A stretch of 64,000 nt of DNA, taken from contig NZ_CP014163.1 of the NCBI RefSeq assembly GCF_001543245.1, positions 62,001 through 126,000 of the forward strand, written 5' to 3'. Below, in pieces: positions 18,329 to 27,522 of the stretch. The translations under genes were made by a program, and so were the position numbers. The stretch's first letter is position 1; each line of letters starts with the position of its first letter. The stretch is from Aerococcus urinaehominis (GTDB lineage: Bacteria > Bacillota > Bacilli > Lactobacillales > Aerococcaceae). The notes below the pieces were generated by a model, which searched no databases, was not told the DNA's origin, and was given only the letters and a program-made list of their open reading frames with translations.

Positions 18329-19277
18329 ATGCAACATATTTACCAATTAAAAGACAAAGACCATCCTACCTGGGAAAAGTTAATTTGGCGTTACGTATAC
18401 AATCCCTCAGCTGAGGAAGTAGAAAAGTTAATTGCCGATTATGATATTCCCCGCGATTTTGTCAGTTCTGCCCTGGATCCCTATGAGGTATCCCGTCAGG
18501 AAGCCTATCGCAATAGTCAAGGAGATGAATTCGAGCTCCTGGTCTTTCTGTATCCTGACTACCACCAGAGCCAAGAATTTAAAGACCGTCTACAAGTTCA
18601 TCCCTTGTCAGTTATTATTCATGATCATGAGGTTATCACAATTTCTAAACACCCCTTATCTTTTTTAGACGATATCGCACATGACTTTGCTGATTCTGAC
18701 CTGGTAGATTACTCAACATTCGGCTTGGTACTGGCTATTTTTTGGCAAATTTCTAAACGCTATACCCAGTATTTGGTTTCCATCGACCAACGTATCCACC
18801 AAATAGAAGAAATGGTCACCGATTCAACCTCAAATGAAATTCTTTACGAATTGATTGGTCTTAACAAGGGTCTGGTTTATTATGAAACCGCCATAGATGG
18901 TAACCATAATATTTTGGAATCCTTAGTTACTTTTCTAAAAGAGGAGGAGGCACCAGCTAAAGACCTGCGTCTTTTACGTGACGTTCAAGTAGAACACAAC
19001 CAGGCTGAAATTATGGTTTACCAGCAGCAAAAAAATGATTGATAAACTGACTGATGTTTTTACCAACGTACTAAATAATAATATGAATACCATTATGAAA
19101 ATTTTAACGTCATGGTCGATTCTTTTAACCATCCCGACTATTATTGCCGGAATTTGGGGGATGAATGTTGACTTGCCATTTACGGAGTCCGACTGGGCCT
19201 TTATCGTACTGTCAGTATTAACGGCAGGCATGATTATTGGCGTCTATATCTATCTAAAGCGTAAAAAAATGCTATAA
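18329..19277 (+). pseudogene. corA: CorA-family Mg2+ transporter, split by frameshift in an A7 run
   Basis: The cytoplasmic part (18329-19042, ATG behind AAGGAG) encodes the CorA alpha/beta domain and long stalk helix and stops right after a run of seven A (19029-19035). The membrane part continues in the next frame from 19035 (ATG overlapping the stop): TSWSILLTIPTIIAGIWGMN carries the pore GMN signature, followed by TM2 and a basic tail. Removing one A joins the two into one colinear protein of about 315 residues, normal for CorA. Either the gene is inactive, or full-length protein arises by slippage at the A run, or the two parts are made separately from the overlap, or it is a sequencing error. 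Confidence 0.85.
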
Positions 19278-19407
19278 ACAAAATGTGTATATATTATCAG
19301 TACAAAATATGTATTTTATTAGCGAATATTATCTTAAACCAGGCCCGATAAAACTAGCATTAGTGTTAACCAGGTTGTTTTTAATGCCAGCTATTGTGTT
19401 GAATTGA

Positions 19408-19439
19408 TTGACAAAATTAGCTTTTCAGGCTAAATTTGT
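19408..19439 (+). promoter_or_regulatory. Promoter of the SirTM operon with dyad operator
   Basis: -35 TTGACA (19408-19413), 17-base spacer, -10 TAAATT (19431-19436). An inverted repeat, ACAAAATTAGC (19411-19421) and GCTAAATTTGT (19429-19439), pairs at 10 of 11 positions around a 7-base centre and covers the whole promoter core. This is a strong repressor operator candidate; the regulator is not identified in the window. Confidence 0.7.
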
Positions 19440-19473
19440 TCTAGATGAAAATTTGAAAAGGAGCTAGACAACT

Positions 19474-19806
19474 ATGAAAAAACGCGCAAATTACCTCTTC
19501 ATTGAACAAGATGATGACTTATATACCATTTCCATGACCCCTGAATTACAAGATGATGTGGGTACAGTTGGTTATGCAGAAATTACTAAAGCTGACCAAG
19601 TAAAAGTTGATGATCCGATTTTAAATGTAGAAGCCTCTAAAACTGTTTTAGAAGTGGCTAGCCCATTAGCTGGTAAGGTTGCTGACCGTAATTTAGCTGC
19701 AGAAGAAAGCCCAGAGTTATTAAATTCTGCTAAAGATGAAGAAAATTGGTTTATCAAGTTAACTGATGTTGACCAAGCGGCTTTTGACGCTCTTGAAGAT
19801 GCCTAA
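19474..19806 (+). CDS. GcvH-like lipoyl carrier protein (GcvH-L) of the SirTM operon
   Basis: 110 residues, shorter than housekeeping GcvH (about 125-130). The lipoyl hairpin has Lys56 in [18 protein letters not shown]. The LQDDVG segment (Asp27/28) corresponds in position to the acidic site reported as ADP-ribosylated in streptococcal GcvH-L. In characterised operons (Rack and colleagues, 2015) GcvH-L is lipoylated by LplA2, then ADP-ribosylated by SirTM, and the mark is removed by the macrodomain. Here both partner enzymes follow, but no lipoate ligase gene is present at this locus. Confidence 0.88.
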   Translation: MKKRANYLFIEQDDDLYTISMTPELQDDVGTVGYAEITKADQVKVDDPILNVEASKTVLEVASPLAGKVADRNLAAEESPELLNSAKDEENWFIKLTDVDQAAFDALEDA

Positions 19807-19813
19807 TATTAAA

Positions 19814-19841
19814 AAGAGCCTGGACTGTGTGCCAGGCTCTT
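19814..19841 (+). terminator. Hairpin between gcvH-L and the macrodomain gene
   Basis: 10-bp stem AAGAGCCTGG / CCAGGCTCTT with an 8-base loop and no T run. The stem matches the 3' hairpin of the dispersed repeat. It may set a higher level of the carrier than of the two downstream enzymes. Confidence 0.55.
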
Positions 19842-19922
19842 GCTAGTTCTAGGAATTGTGTATCAAAGTAGTTACTAGCTAATGATTAAAAGTGGGCTAG
19901 TAAATGATTAGGAGTTTTTAAG

Positions 19923-20759
19923 ATGAAGCAAACAGATCGCCTTAAGTTAATGGTTGGCTATTTGGAAGGGGAATACTCAGACCCCAGCGATTACCAAAAT
20001 TTACCAGCCTACAATCTGGATGACGACGATCAGAATCAGTTGACCAAACGCCAGGAATTGGCCAACAAGTGGCGCCAGTTGGTTAATGTCCGACCTGCTA
20101 AACCAGCTAGCGACCAGTACCTATCCCTTCAGGATACCTATTTAGCCTTGGAAAACAATGATGGTCCGACCTATGGCTTTACTGATGGCTACATTAAGTC
20201 CGATCAGATAAGCTTGTGGCAGGGCGATATAACCCAATTAGCAGTGGATGCAATCGTTAATGCCGCTAACAACCAGGCAGAGGGCTGCTTTATTCCTGGC
20301 CATAACTGCATCGATAACATTATTCACACTAAAGCTGGGATCCAATTACGCCTGGACATGCACCAACAAATTAAAAGTCGGGGCCGTAAGCTAGCGACGG
20401 GGCAAGCTTTGATTTCTTCAGCCTATAACCTACCTGCGACCTATGTGATTCATACGGTAGGTCCAGTCGTTCAAGGCGGTCAGGTCACCGACATCAAGGC
20501 CGACCAACTGGCCCAATGCTACCAGTCCTGTTTGGCTTTAGCAGAGGAAAAAGGATTAAAAACGATTGCTTTTTGTTGTATAGCAACGGGTGTATTTGGT
20601 TATCCAGCTGACCAAGCGGCTCAGGTGGCCATAAAGACCGTAGAGAATTATATAAGTCAAGAAAATAGCCAAATTAAGGTAATATTTAACGTCTTTACCG
20701 ACCAAGACTTGGCAATTTATGCTGATAGACTAGGTATTGACTTAGAGGAGGAAAAATAA
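19923..20759 (+). CDS. Zinc-type macrodomain ADP-ribosyl hydrolase (SirTM-linked)
   Basis: 278 residues: an N-terminal helical extension of about 90 residues, then a macrodomain. The signature [12 protein letters not shown] (121-132) has the Cys122, His127, Cys129 pattern of the zinc-binding macrodomain class; [17 protein letters not shown] and [11 protein letters not shown] form the ADP-ribose pocket. Members remove ADP-ribose placed by SirTM on the GcvH-like carrier. The stop overlaps the SirTM start (TAATG), so the opposing enzymes are translationally coupled. Confidence 0.92.
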   Translation: MKQTDRLKLMVGYLEGEYSDPSDYQNLPAYNLDDDDQNQLTKRQELANKWRQLVNVRPAKPASDQYLSLQDTYLALENNDGPTYGFTDGYIKSDQISLWQGDITQLAVDAIVNAANNQAEGCFIPGHNCIDNIIHTKAGIQLRLDMHQQIKSRGRKLATGQALISSAYNLPATYVIHTVGPVVQGGQVTDIKADQLAQCYQSCLALAEEKGLKTIAFCCIATGVFGYPADQAAQVAIKTVENYISQENSQIKVIFNVFTDQDLAIYADRLGIDLEEEK

Positions 20760-21646
20760 TGACTTTAAAAACTTGGGATACCCTAAAAGTAGACCATCTT
20801 AGCCAGGCTGACCAATTAGCTGGCTTACTTAAAGAAGCCGAAGCGGTGGTTGTTGGTATCGGTGCTGGTATGTCTGCTGCGGATGGTTTTACCTATGTAG
20901 GGCCACGTTTTCGCGAAAACTTTCCTGATTTTATCCAAAAGTATCGCCTGATTGATATGTTGCAGGCTTCTCTCTATGATTTTGATAATATTCGCGAATA
21001 TTGGGCCTTTCAAAGTCGTTTTGTTGTTTTAAACTACCTCGACCAGCCCCTAGGTCAATCCTATCTAAGACTTAAAGAAATACTTGCCGATAAGGCTTTT
21101 CACGTTATTACCACTAATGCTGACAATGCCTTTGAAAAAGCTGATTATCCAGAAAATAAAGTATTCCATATCCAGGGTAAGTATTGCTTATGGCAATGTT
21201 CCAACCACTGCCACAACCAAACCTACCGGCATGATGATGCCATCCGACAAATGGTGGCTGAGCAAGAAAATATGGAAATTCCAGCTGAATTAGTTCCTTA
21301 CTGTCCAAAATGTAGTGCACCAATGGAGATCAACAAGCGTAATGAGGAGAAGGGTATGGTAGAAGATGTTGAGTTCTACCTACAAAAAGATCATTATGAT
21401 AATTTCTTGGATGCCCACCAACATGGTAGGGTCCTCTATCTTGAGATTGGTGTCGGTCATACGACCCCACAATTCATTAAAGACCCATTCGTCAATATGA
21501 CTGCTGCTAATCCTGAAGCACTCTTTGTTACCTTAAATGCAAAAAACTACAAGCTACCAGATAGTGTGCGTCCGCAAACAGTATGGTTAAATGAAGATAT
21601 TGCCGATTTAATTGCAGCTGCCCACACCCAGCTAGTTAACCAGTAA
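20759..21646 (+). CDS. SirTM, macrodomain-linked sirtuin protein ADP-ribosyltransferase
   Basis: 295 residues. Sirtuin Rossmann motif [20 protein letters not shown] with N120, and HIQGKY where Gln139 takes the place of the deacetylase catalytic His; this replacement marks class M sirtuins, which ADP-ribosylate rather than deacylate. Cysteines C143/C147/C151 and C182/C185 form the zinc region. It uses NAD+ to modify lipoylated GcvH-L and has been linked to oxidative stress responses. It is the last gene of the three-gene module. Confidence 0.93.
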   Translation: MTLKTWDTLKVDHLSQADQLAGLLKEAEAVVVGIGAGMSAADGFTYVGPRFRENFPDFIQKYRLIDMLQASLYDFDNIREYWAFQSRFVVLNYLDQPLGQSYLRLKEILADKAFHVITTNADNAFEKADYPENKVFHIQGKYCLWQCSNHCHNQTYRHDDAIRQMVAEQENMEIPAELVPYCPKCSAPMEINKRNEEKGMVEDVEFYLQKDHYDNFLDAHQHGRVLYLEIGVGHTTPQFIKDPFVNMTAANPEALFVTLNAKNYKLPDSVRPQTVWLNEDIADLIAAAHTQLVNQ

Positions 21647-21730
21647 TGCTAATTGCCCATGATTCATGTTTAACATGATAGAATATAGTTAACGACGATG
21701 TGTGCTAAGGCTTAGTGCCAGGGAGGTCCT

Positions 21731-22039
21731 ATGTTTTTACTAGCTAGTCTGGTTACCTTTATTATTCAAGATGCCTATTCACTTAAGGATAAGCGCCGGG
21801 TTATCAAGTCTATGATGGCCAAGGTTCAGCAAAAATTCAAGGTATCTGTGGCTGAGGTTAGCCATAATGATATGCAAAATTTAGCCGTATTAGGCTTCGG
21901 TATTGTATCAAATGCTGACTATCAGGCCCAATTAGTCCTGGATAATATTCATGACTTTATCGAATTGCACTATCCTATAGAAATTGTAGCCGTTGACTGG
22001 TTAGAGAGTTACGAACGGGCTAAATCATACTCCGGTTAA
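21731..22039 (+). CDS. DUF503 (YlxP-like) protein
   Basis: 102 residues, full length for the family. The pattern SLKDKRRVIKSMMAKVQQKFKVSVAEV plus GFGIVSNA is diagnostic of DUF503 (YlxP in Bacillus, near ribosome-biogenesis genes there). It has a ferredoxin-like fold; the molecular role is unknown. GGAGG precedes the ATG. It is monocistronic with a terminator at 22082-22127. Confidence 0.88.
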   Translation: MFLLASLVTFIIQDAYSLKDKRRVIKSMMAKVQQKFKVSVAEVSHNDMQNLAVLGFGIVSNADYQAQLVLDNIHDFIELHYPIEIVAVDWLESYERAKSYSG

Positions 22040-22081
22040 GTGAGTTTGAGGCCATTTTTCCAACAATAATATCAGAAAAAT

Positions 22082-22127
22082 AAAAAGACATCCAAGTAAA
22101 TCTAGAAGAACTTGCGATGTCTTTTTT
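22082..22127 (+). terminator. Terminator after the DUF503 gene
   Basis: AAAAAGACATC and GATGTCTTTTTT arms, with an inner CAAGT/ACTTG stem. Confidence 0.8.
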
Positions 22128-22166
22128 ATATTTCTGACACAGTAGATATGTCTGCCATCTGGTCAA

Positions 22167-22200
22167 TAAAAAAGCTAGTCCCCAGTGTGTAGGGACTAGC
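22167..22200 (-). terminator. Terminator of the KdgT-family permease (first copy)
   Basis: GCTAGTCCC and GGGACTAGC arms; the A run on the plus strand is the T run of the minus-strand transcript. Confidence 0.8.
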
Positions 22201-22211
22201 TATAAATTTAA

Positions 22212-23159
22212 CTAATGGTGATGCTTAATATCAGCATGGATATTGAAGACTTTCTTGGCTAGGATTGGCGTGATAATTGAGGTCAGCACGACACCAAATG
22301 AAATTTGAGCAGTAGCTGATTCAACGAATGGTGCAATACTCGTATTAGTTTGCGCGATTAAGGCTGGGACTGAAACTGACATACCAGCAATTGATGACAT
22401 TGAAATTGATGACACCCCATCATCTTTAAGTACCTTAGTTTCAACTAGGTAAAGGGCAGGAACTAGGACAATATAGAAGAGGATGGTTAATAGGACACCT
22501 TGTGGACCAGCAACAACAGCTTGGAATAAGTTGATACCAGCACCAAAACACCAGCCCATGAATGGGGTTAGAACAGCGACACCAGGTGCTAAGAATTTTG
22601 CCATATCAGGATCCAGGTTACCAACAATCATACCAGCAATAATCGGTACTAGGGTAGAAATAATTGGGGTCCAGTCGATTGCACCACCTTGGGCAATACC
22701 AAAGACAAACATCGGATAGGCTGGGACACAGAAAAGTCCTAGCAGACCAAAGGCTAACAAGTCATCTTCTGTCCCTAAATCTTGTTCTAATGAAAGGAAA
22801 AGGGCAGGGTTAGTGGAGCAAAGGGCAGTGATAAAGGCAACGGCAGAGATGCCAAATACCCCTTCAAGGCCGAATAAATTAATATATAAAATACCAATTG
22901 CAATACAAATGATGGTCTTTACTAAAAGTTCAACCCCTTGCTTACGGAGCACATGCTTTAGAGATTGTAAGTTTAGACCAGCACCGGAGCAAAAACAGGT
23001 CACACCAACCACATAGTTGATCCCCTTAGTTGTGAACATGGCTTCTGAAATACCGCCTAAACTAGGAAATAGACTAGGTGCAAAGGTATTGAACAATGCT
23101 GCTAATAGCATTGGGAATAAAAGCAATCCACCAGGGAACTTGCGCATAAATTTTAACAC
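22212..23159 (-). CDS. 2-keto-3-deoxygluconate permease family (KdgT) transporter, copy 1
   Basis: About 315 residues from a GTG at 23159. This start is preferred over the ATG at 23198 because AAGAAGG precedes it by about 12 bases and because it aligns with the paralogue at 46763 (LKFMRKFPGG against FKKINQVPAG); an internal ATG at 23147 is possible. About ten hydrophobic segments; VTCFCSGAGLNLQSLKH, CSTNPALFLSLEQD, IAGMIVGNLDPDMAKF and GWCFGAGIN match the KdgT family, which imports ketodeoxygluconate-like sugar acids. No KDG kinase or aldolase is nearby, so the substrate is open. Confidence 0.83.
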   Translation of the reverse strand: MLKFMRKFPGGLLLFPMLLAALFNTFAPSLFPSLGGISEAMFTTKGINYVVGVTCFCSGAGLNLQSLKHVLRKQGVELLVKTIICIAIGILYINLFGLEGVFGISAVAFITALCSTNPALFLSLEQDLGTEDDLLAFGLLGLFCVPAYPMFVFGIAQGGAIDWTPIISTLVPIIAGMIVGNLDPDMAKFLAPGVAVLTPFMGWCFGAGINLFQAVVAGPQGVLLTILFYIVLVPALYLVETKVLKDDGVSSISMSSIAGMSVSVPALIAQTNTSIAPFVESATAQISFGVVLTSIITPILAKKVFNIHADIKHHH

Positions 23160-23356
23160 GTTAATACATGCCTTCTTTCTTAATATAATGTTTAACAAAT
23201 ACGATTATAAAACTTTTAAATTAAAAAGCAATAGGGGGCGCCAAATTTTCATTTTTTTTCATATTAAGTAGCCATATTTAGCAATAATGTTGCTGTAAAA
23301 GTATGAAAGGGAATATGAAAAAATATAATTTTCTCGATTTTTAGGTTAATTAAATG

Positions 23357-23405
23357 AATTTTCTGAAAATTAAAAATATACCTGTCGGTCAAGTCATGAT
23401 ACAAT
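23357..23405 (+). promoter_or_regulatory. lysA promoter with extended -10 and upstream palindrome
   Basis: Extended -10 TGATACAAT (23397-23405) without a clear -35. A perfect palindrome AATTTTC-T-GAAAATT (23357-23371) lies about 30 bases upstream and may bind a regulator. I saw no lysine riboswitch features in the 277-base gap. Confidence 0.5.
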
Positions 23406-23436
23406 AGAAAATGTAATTTAAAAAGGAGGAAAGCTC

Positions 23437-24741
23437 ATGCAATTAAACGGTAATATGGCCACTGATGACAATATGTTAACCATTGGTGGTATCCGGGCCG
23501 ATAAATTAATCGCAGCATACGGGTCACCACTTTACGTGATTGACCAAGCTGATTTTGAAGACCGGGCCCAAGCTTTCAAGCAGTATTTTGTTTCTGAAAA
23601 ATTTAAAACACATGTTATTTATGCCTCTAAGGCTTTTTCAAATGTTTATATTTCTGAATTAGCCAAGGCGGCTGGCCTCCATATTGATGTTGTTAGTGGG
23701 GGCGAACTCTACACTGTTTTAAAGGCGGGTTATGACCCTAGCCAAGTCTACTTCCATGGTAACAACAAAACCCCTCATGAGTTAGCCTATGCCCTAGACC
23801 AAGGGATTGGCACTATTATTGTCGATAATGACTATGAGTACCAACTAATCAGTGATTTAGCCAAAGAAAGAAAAATGCTAGCACGGGTCCTCTTGCGAGT
23901 TAACCCAGGGATTGAAGCTGATACCCACAAATATATTCAAACCACTAAGGAAGATTCTAAATTCGGCATGTCGACCACTGATCCGCGAACAATGGCCTTT
24001 ATTCAAGCCATGGCCCAGGATCCAGCCATTGATTTTGCAGGTGTTCATTGTCACATTGGCTCTCAAGTGATGAAGGCAGGCTTTTTCTATGAAGAGGCCC
24101 AGGCCATGATTGCCTTCGCTAAGCAGGTCGAAAGCCAGTGTCAAATTGACTTGCAGGAAGTCAACCTAGGTGGTGGCTTTGGCGTATATTATACGGATAA
24201 GGATCAACCTTTGAATTTAGCTGAATTTTTGCCAGCCTATATTAAAGAAATCGAACAGGCTATGGTGGCTAATGATTTCAGCTGTGACATTATTTCGATT
24301 GAACCCGGCCGGTCTATGATTAATGACTCCGGTTCGACCCTGTATACGCTAGGTGCTATTAAGCACCCGCAAATGGGACTACCCTTTGCTTTTATTGATG
24401 GGGGCATGTCTGATAACTTGCGACCAGCCCTATACCAGGCTGAATATGAGGCAGCAATTGCTAACCGGATAAATGAACCTGCTGACCAAGCCTTCCGAGT
24501 GGCTGGCAAGTGTTGTGAAACTGGCGATATTTTAATTCAAGAGATCAAACTTGCTAACCCGCAGCCGGGGGATATTTTAGTGGTGCCAAGAACCGGGGCT
24601 TACACATTTGCCATGGCCTCCAACTATAACCGGATTGAAAAACCAGCAGTCGTTTTTGTTAAGGATGGTCAGTCCAAAGTGGCTGTTAAGCGAGAAACTT
24701 ATGCCGATATGACGCGTAATGATTGCTCTATCAAGGATTAA
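23437..24741 (+). CDS. lysA: Diaminopimelate decarboxylase
   Basis: 434 residues. Fold III PLP enzyme: Lys65 in YASKAFSN forms the Schiff base, CHIGSQ and GGGFG contact PLP, EPGRSM binds phosphate, and CCETGD supplies the active-site Cys of the partner subunit. It makes L-lysine from meso-diaminopimelate. AAAGGAGG precedes the ATG. It is followed after 35 bases by ddh, giving the last two steps of lysine synthesis by the dehydrogenase route. Confidence 0.95.
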   Translation: MQLNGNMATDDNMLTIGGIRADKLIAAYGSPLYVIDQADFEDRAQAFKQYFVSEKFKTHVIYASKAFSNVYISELAKAAGLHIDVVSGGELYTVLKAGYDPSQVYFHGNNKTPHELAYALDQGIGTIIVDNDYEYQLISDLAKERKMLARVLLRVNPGIEADTHKYIQTTKEDSKFGMSTTDPRTMAFIQAMAQDPAIDFAGVHCHIGSQVMKAGFFYEEAQAMIAFAKQVESQCQIDLQEVNLGGGFGVYYTDKDQPLNLAEFLPAYIKEIEQAMVANDFSCDIISIEPGRSMINDSGSTLYTLGAIKHPQMGLPFAFIDGGMSDNLRPALYQAEYEAAIANRINEPADQAFRVAGKCCETGDILIQEIKLANPQPGDILVVPRTGAYTFAMASNYNRIEKPAVVFVKDGQSKVAVKRETYADMTRNDCSIKD

Positions 24742-24776
24742 CCAGGACTAGTAAAAAGATTTAGGAGGAAATGACG

Positions 24777-25745
24777 ATGATAAAAGTTGGTATTGTCGGC
24801 TACGGTAACCTAGGCCGTGGCGTCGAAGCAAATTTGAAGTTAGCTAATGATATGGAACTAGTAGGGATTTTTTCAAGACGGGACCCAGCTAGCCTGGATA
24901 CCCAGGCACCAGCCTATTACTATGATGACCTCGATCAATTTACGGATAAAATTGACGTTTTGATTCTCTGCGGTGGTTCGCGGACTGATATTCCTAAGCA
25001 AGGACCAGAATTAGCTCAAAAATTTAATACCGTTGATGCCTATGATAACCACAGCAATATGTCCCATTATTATCAAGATATGCAAGCAGCCACCCAAGCT
25101 GGCAACAAGCTTGCTATTATTGCGACTGGCTGGGACCCAGGCCTATTCTCGCTTAACCGATTAATGGGCGCAGCAATTTTACCCCAAGGCAACACCTATA
25201 CCTTCTGGGGTAAGGGGCTAAGTCAAGGCCACGGAGATGCAGTGCGTGGGGTTGACGGGGTAGCCGACGCTGTCCAATACACCATTCCTAACCAAGATTT
25301 GATGGCCGATATCCGGGAAGGTAAGGAGGTCGCTTATGATAGCCACAGTGCCCATAAGCGCGAGGTCTATGCTGTATTAGCTGATGGCGCTGACCCTGAC
25401 CAAGTGCGGGAAGCTATTGTCACCATGCCCGACTACTTCCAGGGCTATGAAACCACAGTTCACTTTATAAGTGCTGAGGAGCTCAAGGCTAACCATCAAG
25501 GCCTGCCACATGGTGGGCATGTTATTCGCTCTGGTCAAACTAGCCCTGAGGCCCACCAAGTATATGAATTTAGTCTAGATCTGGCTTCTAATCCTGAATT
25601 CACTGCTGCTGTAAATGTTGCCTATGCCCGGGCCGCTGCTCGTCTGGCTAAAGAGGGGGTCACTGGTGTGCAAACGGTCTTTGACGTTGCTCCTAAGTAT
25701 CTTAGCTCACGGCCAATTGCTGAATTAATCGCAGACCTACTATAA
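24777..25745 (+). CDS. ddh: meso-Diaminopimelate D-dehydrogenase
   Basis: 322 residues from the ATG at 24777; the ATG at 24771 is only two bases from AGGAGG and is too close. NADP-binding motif GIVGYGNLGRG at the N-terminus, then CGGSRTDIP, and ATGWDPGLFSLNR typical of Ddh. It makes meso-DAP in one NADPH-dependent step from tetrahydrodipicolinate, bypassing the succinylase/acetylase routes. It sits downstream of lysA and ends at a terminator. Confidence 0.94.
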   Translation: MIKVGIVGYGNLGRGVEANLKLANDMELVGIFSRRDPASLDTQAPAYYYDDLDQFTDKIDVLILCGGSRTDIPKQGPELAQKFNTVDAYDNHSNMSHYYQDMQAATQAGNKLAIIATGWDPGLFSLNRLMGAAILPQGNTYTFWGKGLSQGHGDAVRGVDGVADAVQYTIPNQDLMADIREGKEVAYDSHSAHKREVYAVLADGADPDQVREAIVTMPDYFQGYETTVHFISAEELKANHQGLPHGGHVIRSGQTSPEAHQVYEFSLDLASNPEFTAAVNVAYARAAARLAKEGVTGVQTVFDVAPKYLSSRPIAELIADLL

Positions 25746-25804
25746 TAAGGGTACATTATTGGCCCTATTTAATAGGAATAAAAAATAATTAGCTTGCTAA
25801 AAGT

Positions 25805-25851
25805 AATAGCCATCCGCCGATTTGGGGATGGCTATTTAATTTCTTTTTTTG
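25805..25851 (+). terminator. Terminator after ddh
   Basis: 11-bp stem AATAGCCATCC / GGATGGCTATT, then T-rich sequence. Confidence 0.85.
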
Positions 25852-26021
25852 AAAGGGTTATCTTGAGTCCAAAAGTTCATTATATGTTATAGTAAAAATG
25901 AGATGAAGTTAGGATTGGTAACGATTGCAGTCAAGCCTAACCAGGACAAATCAGCTGCTTATTTACTTTGGGGGAAGTGGATAGACTGCTGCTAACAAGT
26001 AGGAGAAGGAGATTAAATAAA

Positions 26022-27476
26022 ATGCTGGGCCTTTTAGAAGAGTTAGAAAAAATACGTCTTGAAGTATATAAACAAGGTCAAGAATACTACCGCAGCTGGT
26101 CACCAACGGATATTCGACCAGATTATCGTGATTCAGCTCAAAATCTAGCCTATTACCGCGCGCTTCGCCAAATTGACCTAGTTAGCTTACAGGAAAGCTT
26201 ATTAGCCTACGGACTGAACCCTTTTGTCAATATTGAGTCAGATGTGCTAGCTGGCTTAGACCAGGCTATTAATCATTTAGCTGCTATGCAAGAAAATGGG
26301 AAGCAAGCAGATGAGCCAGCTCCTGCAAATAAACCAGACAAACTACTGGCCCAACGCCAGCTAGACTTTTATGGTCAGAGTGACCAGGCAGCAATTATGG
26401 TGACTATGCCGCCTAACGCGGTTGATGATTTGCAACTAATTGCAGATATGCAGGCTGCCGGAATGACTGTTGCCCGGATTAATACTGCCCATGAAAATAT
26501 TGCTGACTGGCAGGCCATGGTGGCCAACCTCCACCAAAATCAAGCTAACTTACCGGTCTACTTTGATACCGCCGGGCCCAAAGTGCGGATTTCAGCCCTT
26601 TATACGCGCCTGCAAAACCCTAAACTAGTTAAGGGTGACCAGTTTTTTATCTCCTACCGAGAAGAACTCGGGCCATTCCAAGACCAAGATTTGGTGCTGA
26701 CCTGTCCTTATGAGGATTTAATCAAAAGTTTAGCGGTTGGCGACCAGGTCGTTATGTACGATGGTGATGTCAGTGGCCAAGTAACCAGCTGCCATCCAGC
26801 TGGTGTGGTGGTTACGGTTACGGGAGTTCGAAAGGAAAAGGGGCAAAAAATTAAGGCGACCAAGGGTATTAATTTCCCTGAAAAGGACCTTGGTCTAGAT
26901 ATCTTGAGTCCTGATGATCAAGCGGCCATCGCTGGTATTGCCCGAGCTGATTTAGCTACAGGCTTTAACTTGTCTTATTTAAGGCAGACAGACGATCTTA
27001 TTGCGATTAAAGCTTGTCTGGCTAAAAATTATGGCCAGGCTAGCCAGGATCTTAAACTCAATCTGAAGATTGAAACCCAGGCAGCCTTGGACAATATTTA
27101 TGAACTGATTATCGAAGGAAACCGTCACCATCAAGCGGGGCTGATGATAGCCAGGGGTGATTTGGCGGCAGAGCTAGGTTTTGTAGCCATGGCTAGTCTG
27201 CAAGAAGAATTATTGCGCCTAGGCCGAGCTGGTCATATCCCTGTGGTACTTGCTACTCAAGTATTAGATAATTTGGTTAAAACCGGTATTCCTAGTCGAG
27301 CAGAAATTTCTGATGTTATGTTGGCCGGCCGCAGCCAATGCGTCATGCTGAATAAGGGGCCCTATATTAGCCGGGGCATCGCGACGCTCAAGAGACTTTT
27401 AACTGCGTCTAACCACTACTTTAACCACCAAGTGCCTTATATGGGGCTATCACCTTTAGGTCATCAGTTGAAATAA
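26022..27476 (+). CDS. Pyruvate-kinase-like protein with N-terminal extension
   Basis: 484 residues from the ATG at 26022 behind AGGAGAAGGAG. The first about 120 residues are a helical extension absent from ordinary PykA. The barrel part then shows IMVTMPPNAVDDLQLIADM, ARINTAHENI, FDTAGPKVRIS, a B-domain, LKIET (metal/catalytic Lys region) and MIARGDLAAELG, plus TQVLDNL. The C-terminal allosteric domain of classic pyruvate kinase is missing. Related VTLPSEA-type homologues occur in other bacteria and are often annotated as pyruvate kinase; activity is uncertain. It is followed closely by an ADP-ribosylglycohydrolase gene. Confidence 0.75.
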   Translation: MLGLLEELEKIRLEVYKQGQEYYRSWSPTDIRPDYRDSAQNLAYYRALRQIDLVSLQESLLAYGLNPFVNIESDVLAGLDQAINHLAAMQENGKQADEPAPANKPDKLLAQRQLDFYGQSDQAAIMVTMPPNAVDDLQLIADMQAAGMTVARINTAHENIADWQAMVANLHQNQANLPVYFDTAGPKVRISALYTRLQNPKLVKGDQFFISYREELGPFQDQDLVLTCPYEDLIKSLAVGDQVVMYDGDVSGQVTSCHPAGVVVTVTGVRKEKGQKIKATKGINFPEKDLGLDILSPDDQAAIAGIARADLATGFNLSYLRQTDDLIAIKACLAKNYGQASQDLKLNLKIETQAALDNIYELIIEGNRHHQAGLMIARGDLAAELGFVAMASLQEELLRLGRAGHIPVVLATQVLDNLVKTGIPSRAEISDVMLAGRSQCVMLNKGPYISRGIATLKRLLTASNHYFNHQVPYMGLSPLGHQLK

Positions 27477-27522
27477 GTATTGAAGATGGTTAAATGACAT
27501 GATTTCACAAGGAGGTAAGCAG

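Noticed and set aside
23160-23436. Lysine riboswitch upstream of lysA
   Set aside because: No terminator hairpin or conserved L-box segments; only an extended -10 promoter and a short palindrome are visible.
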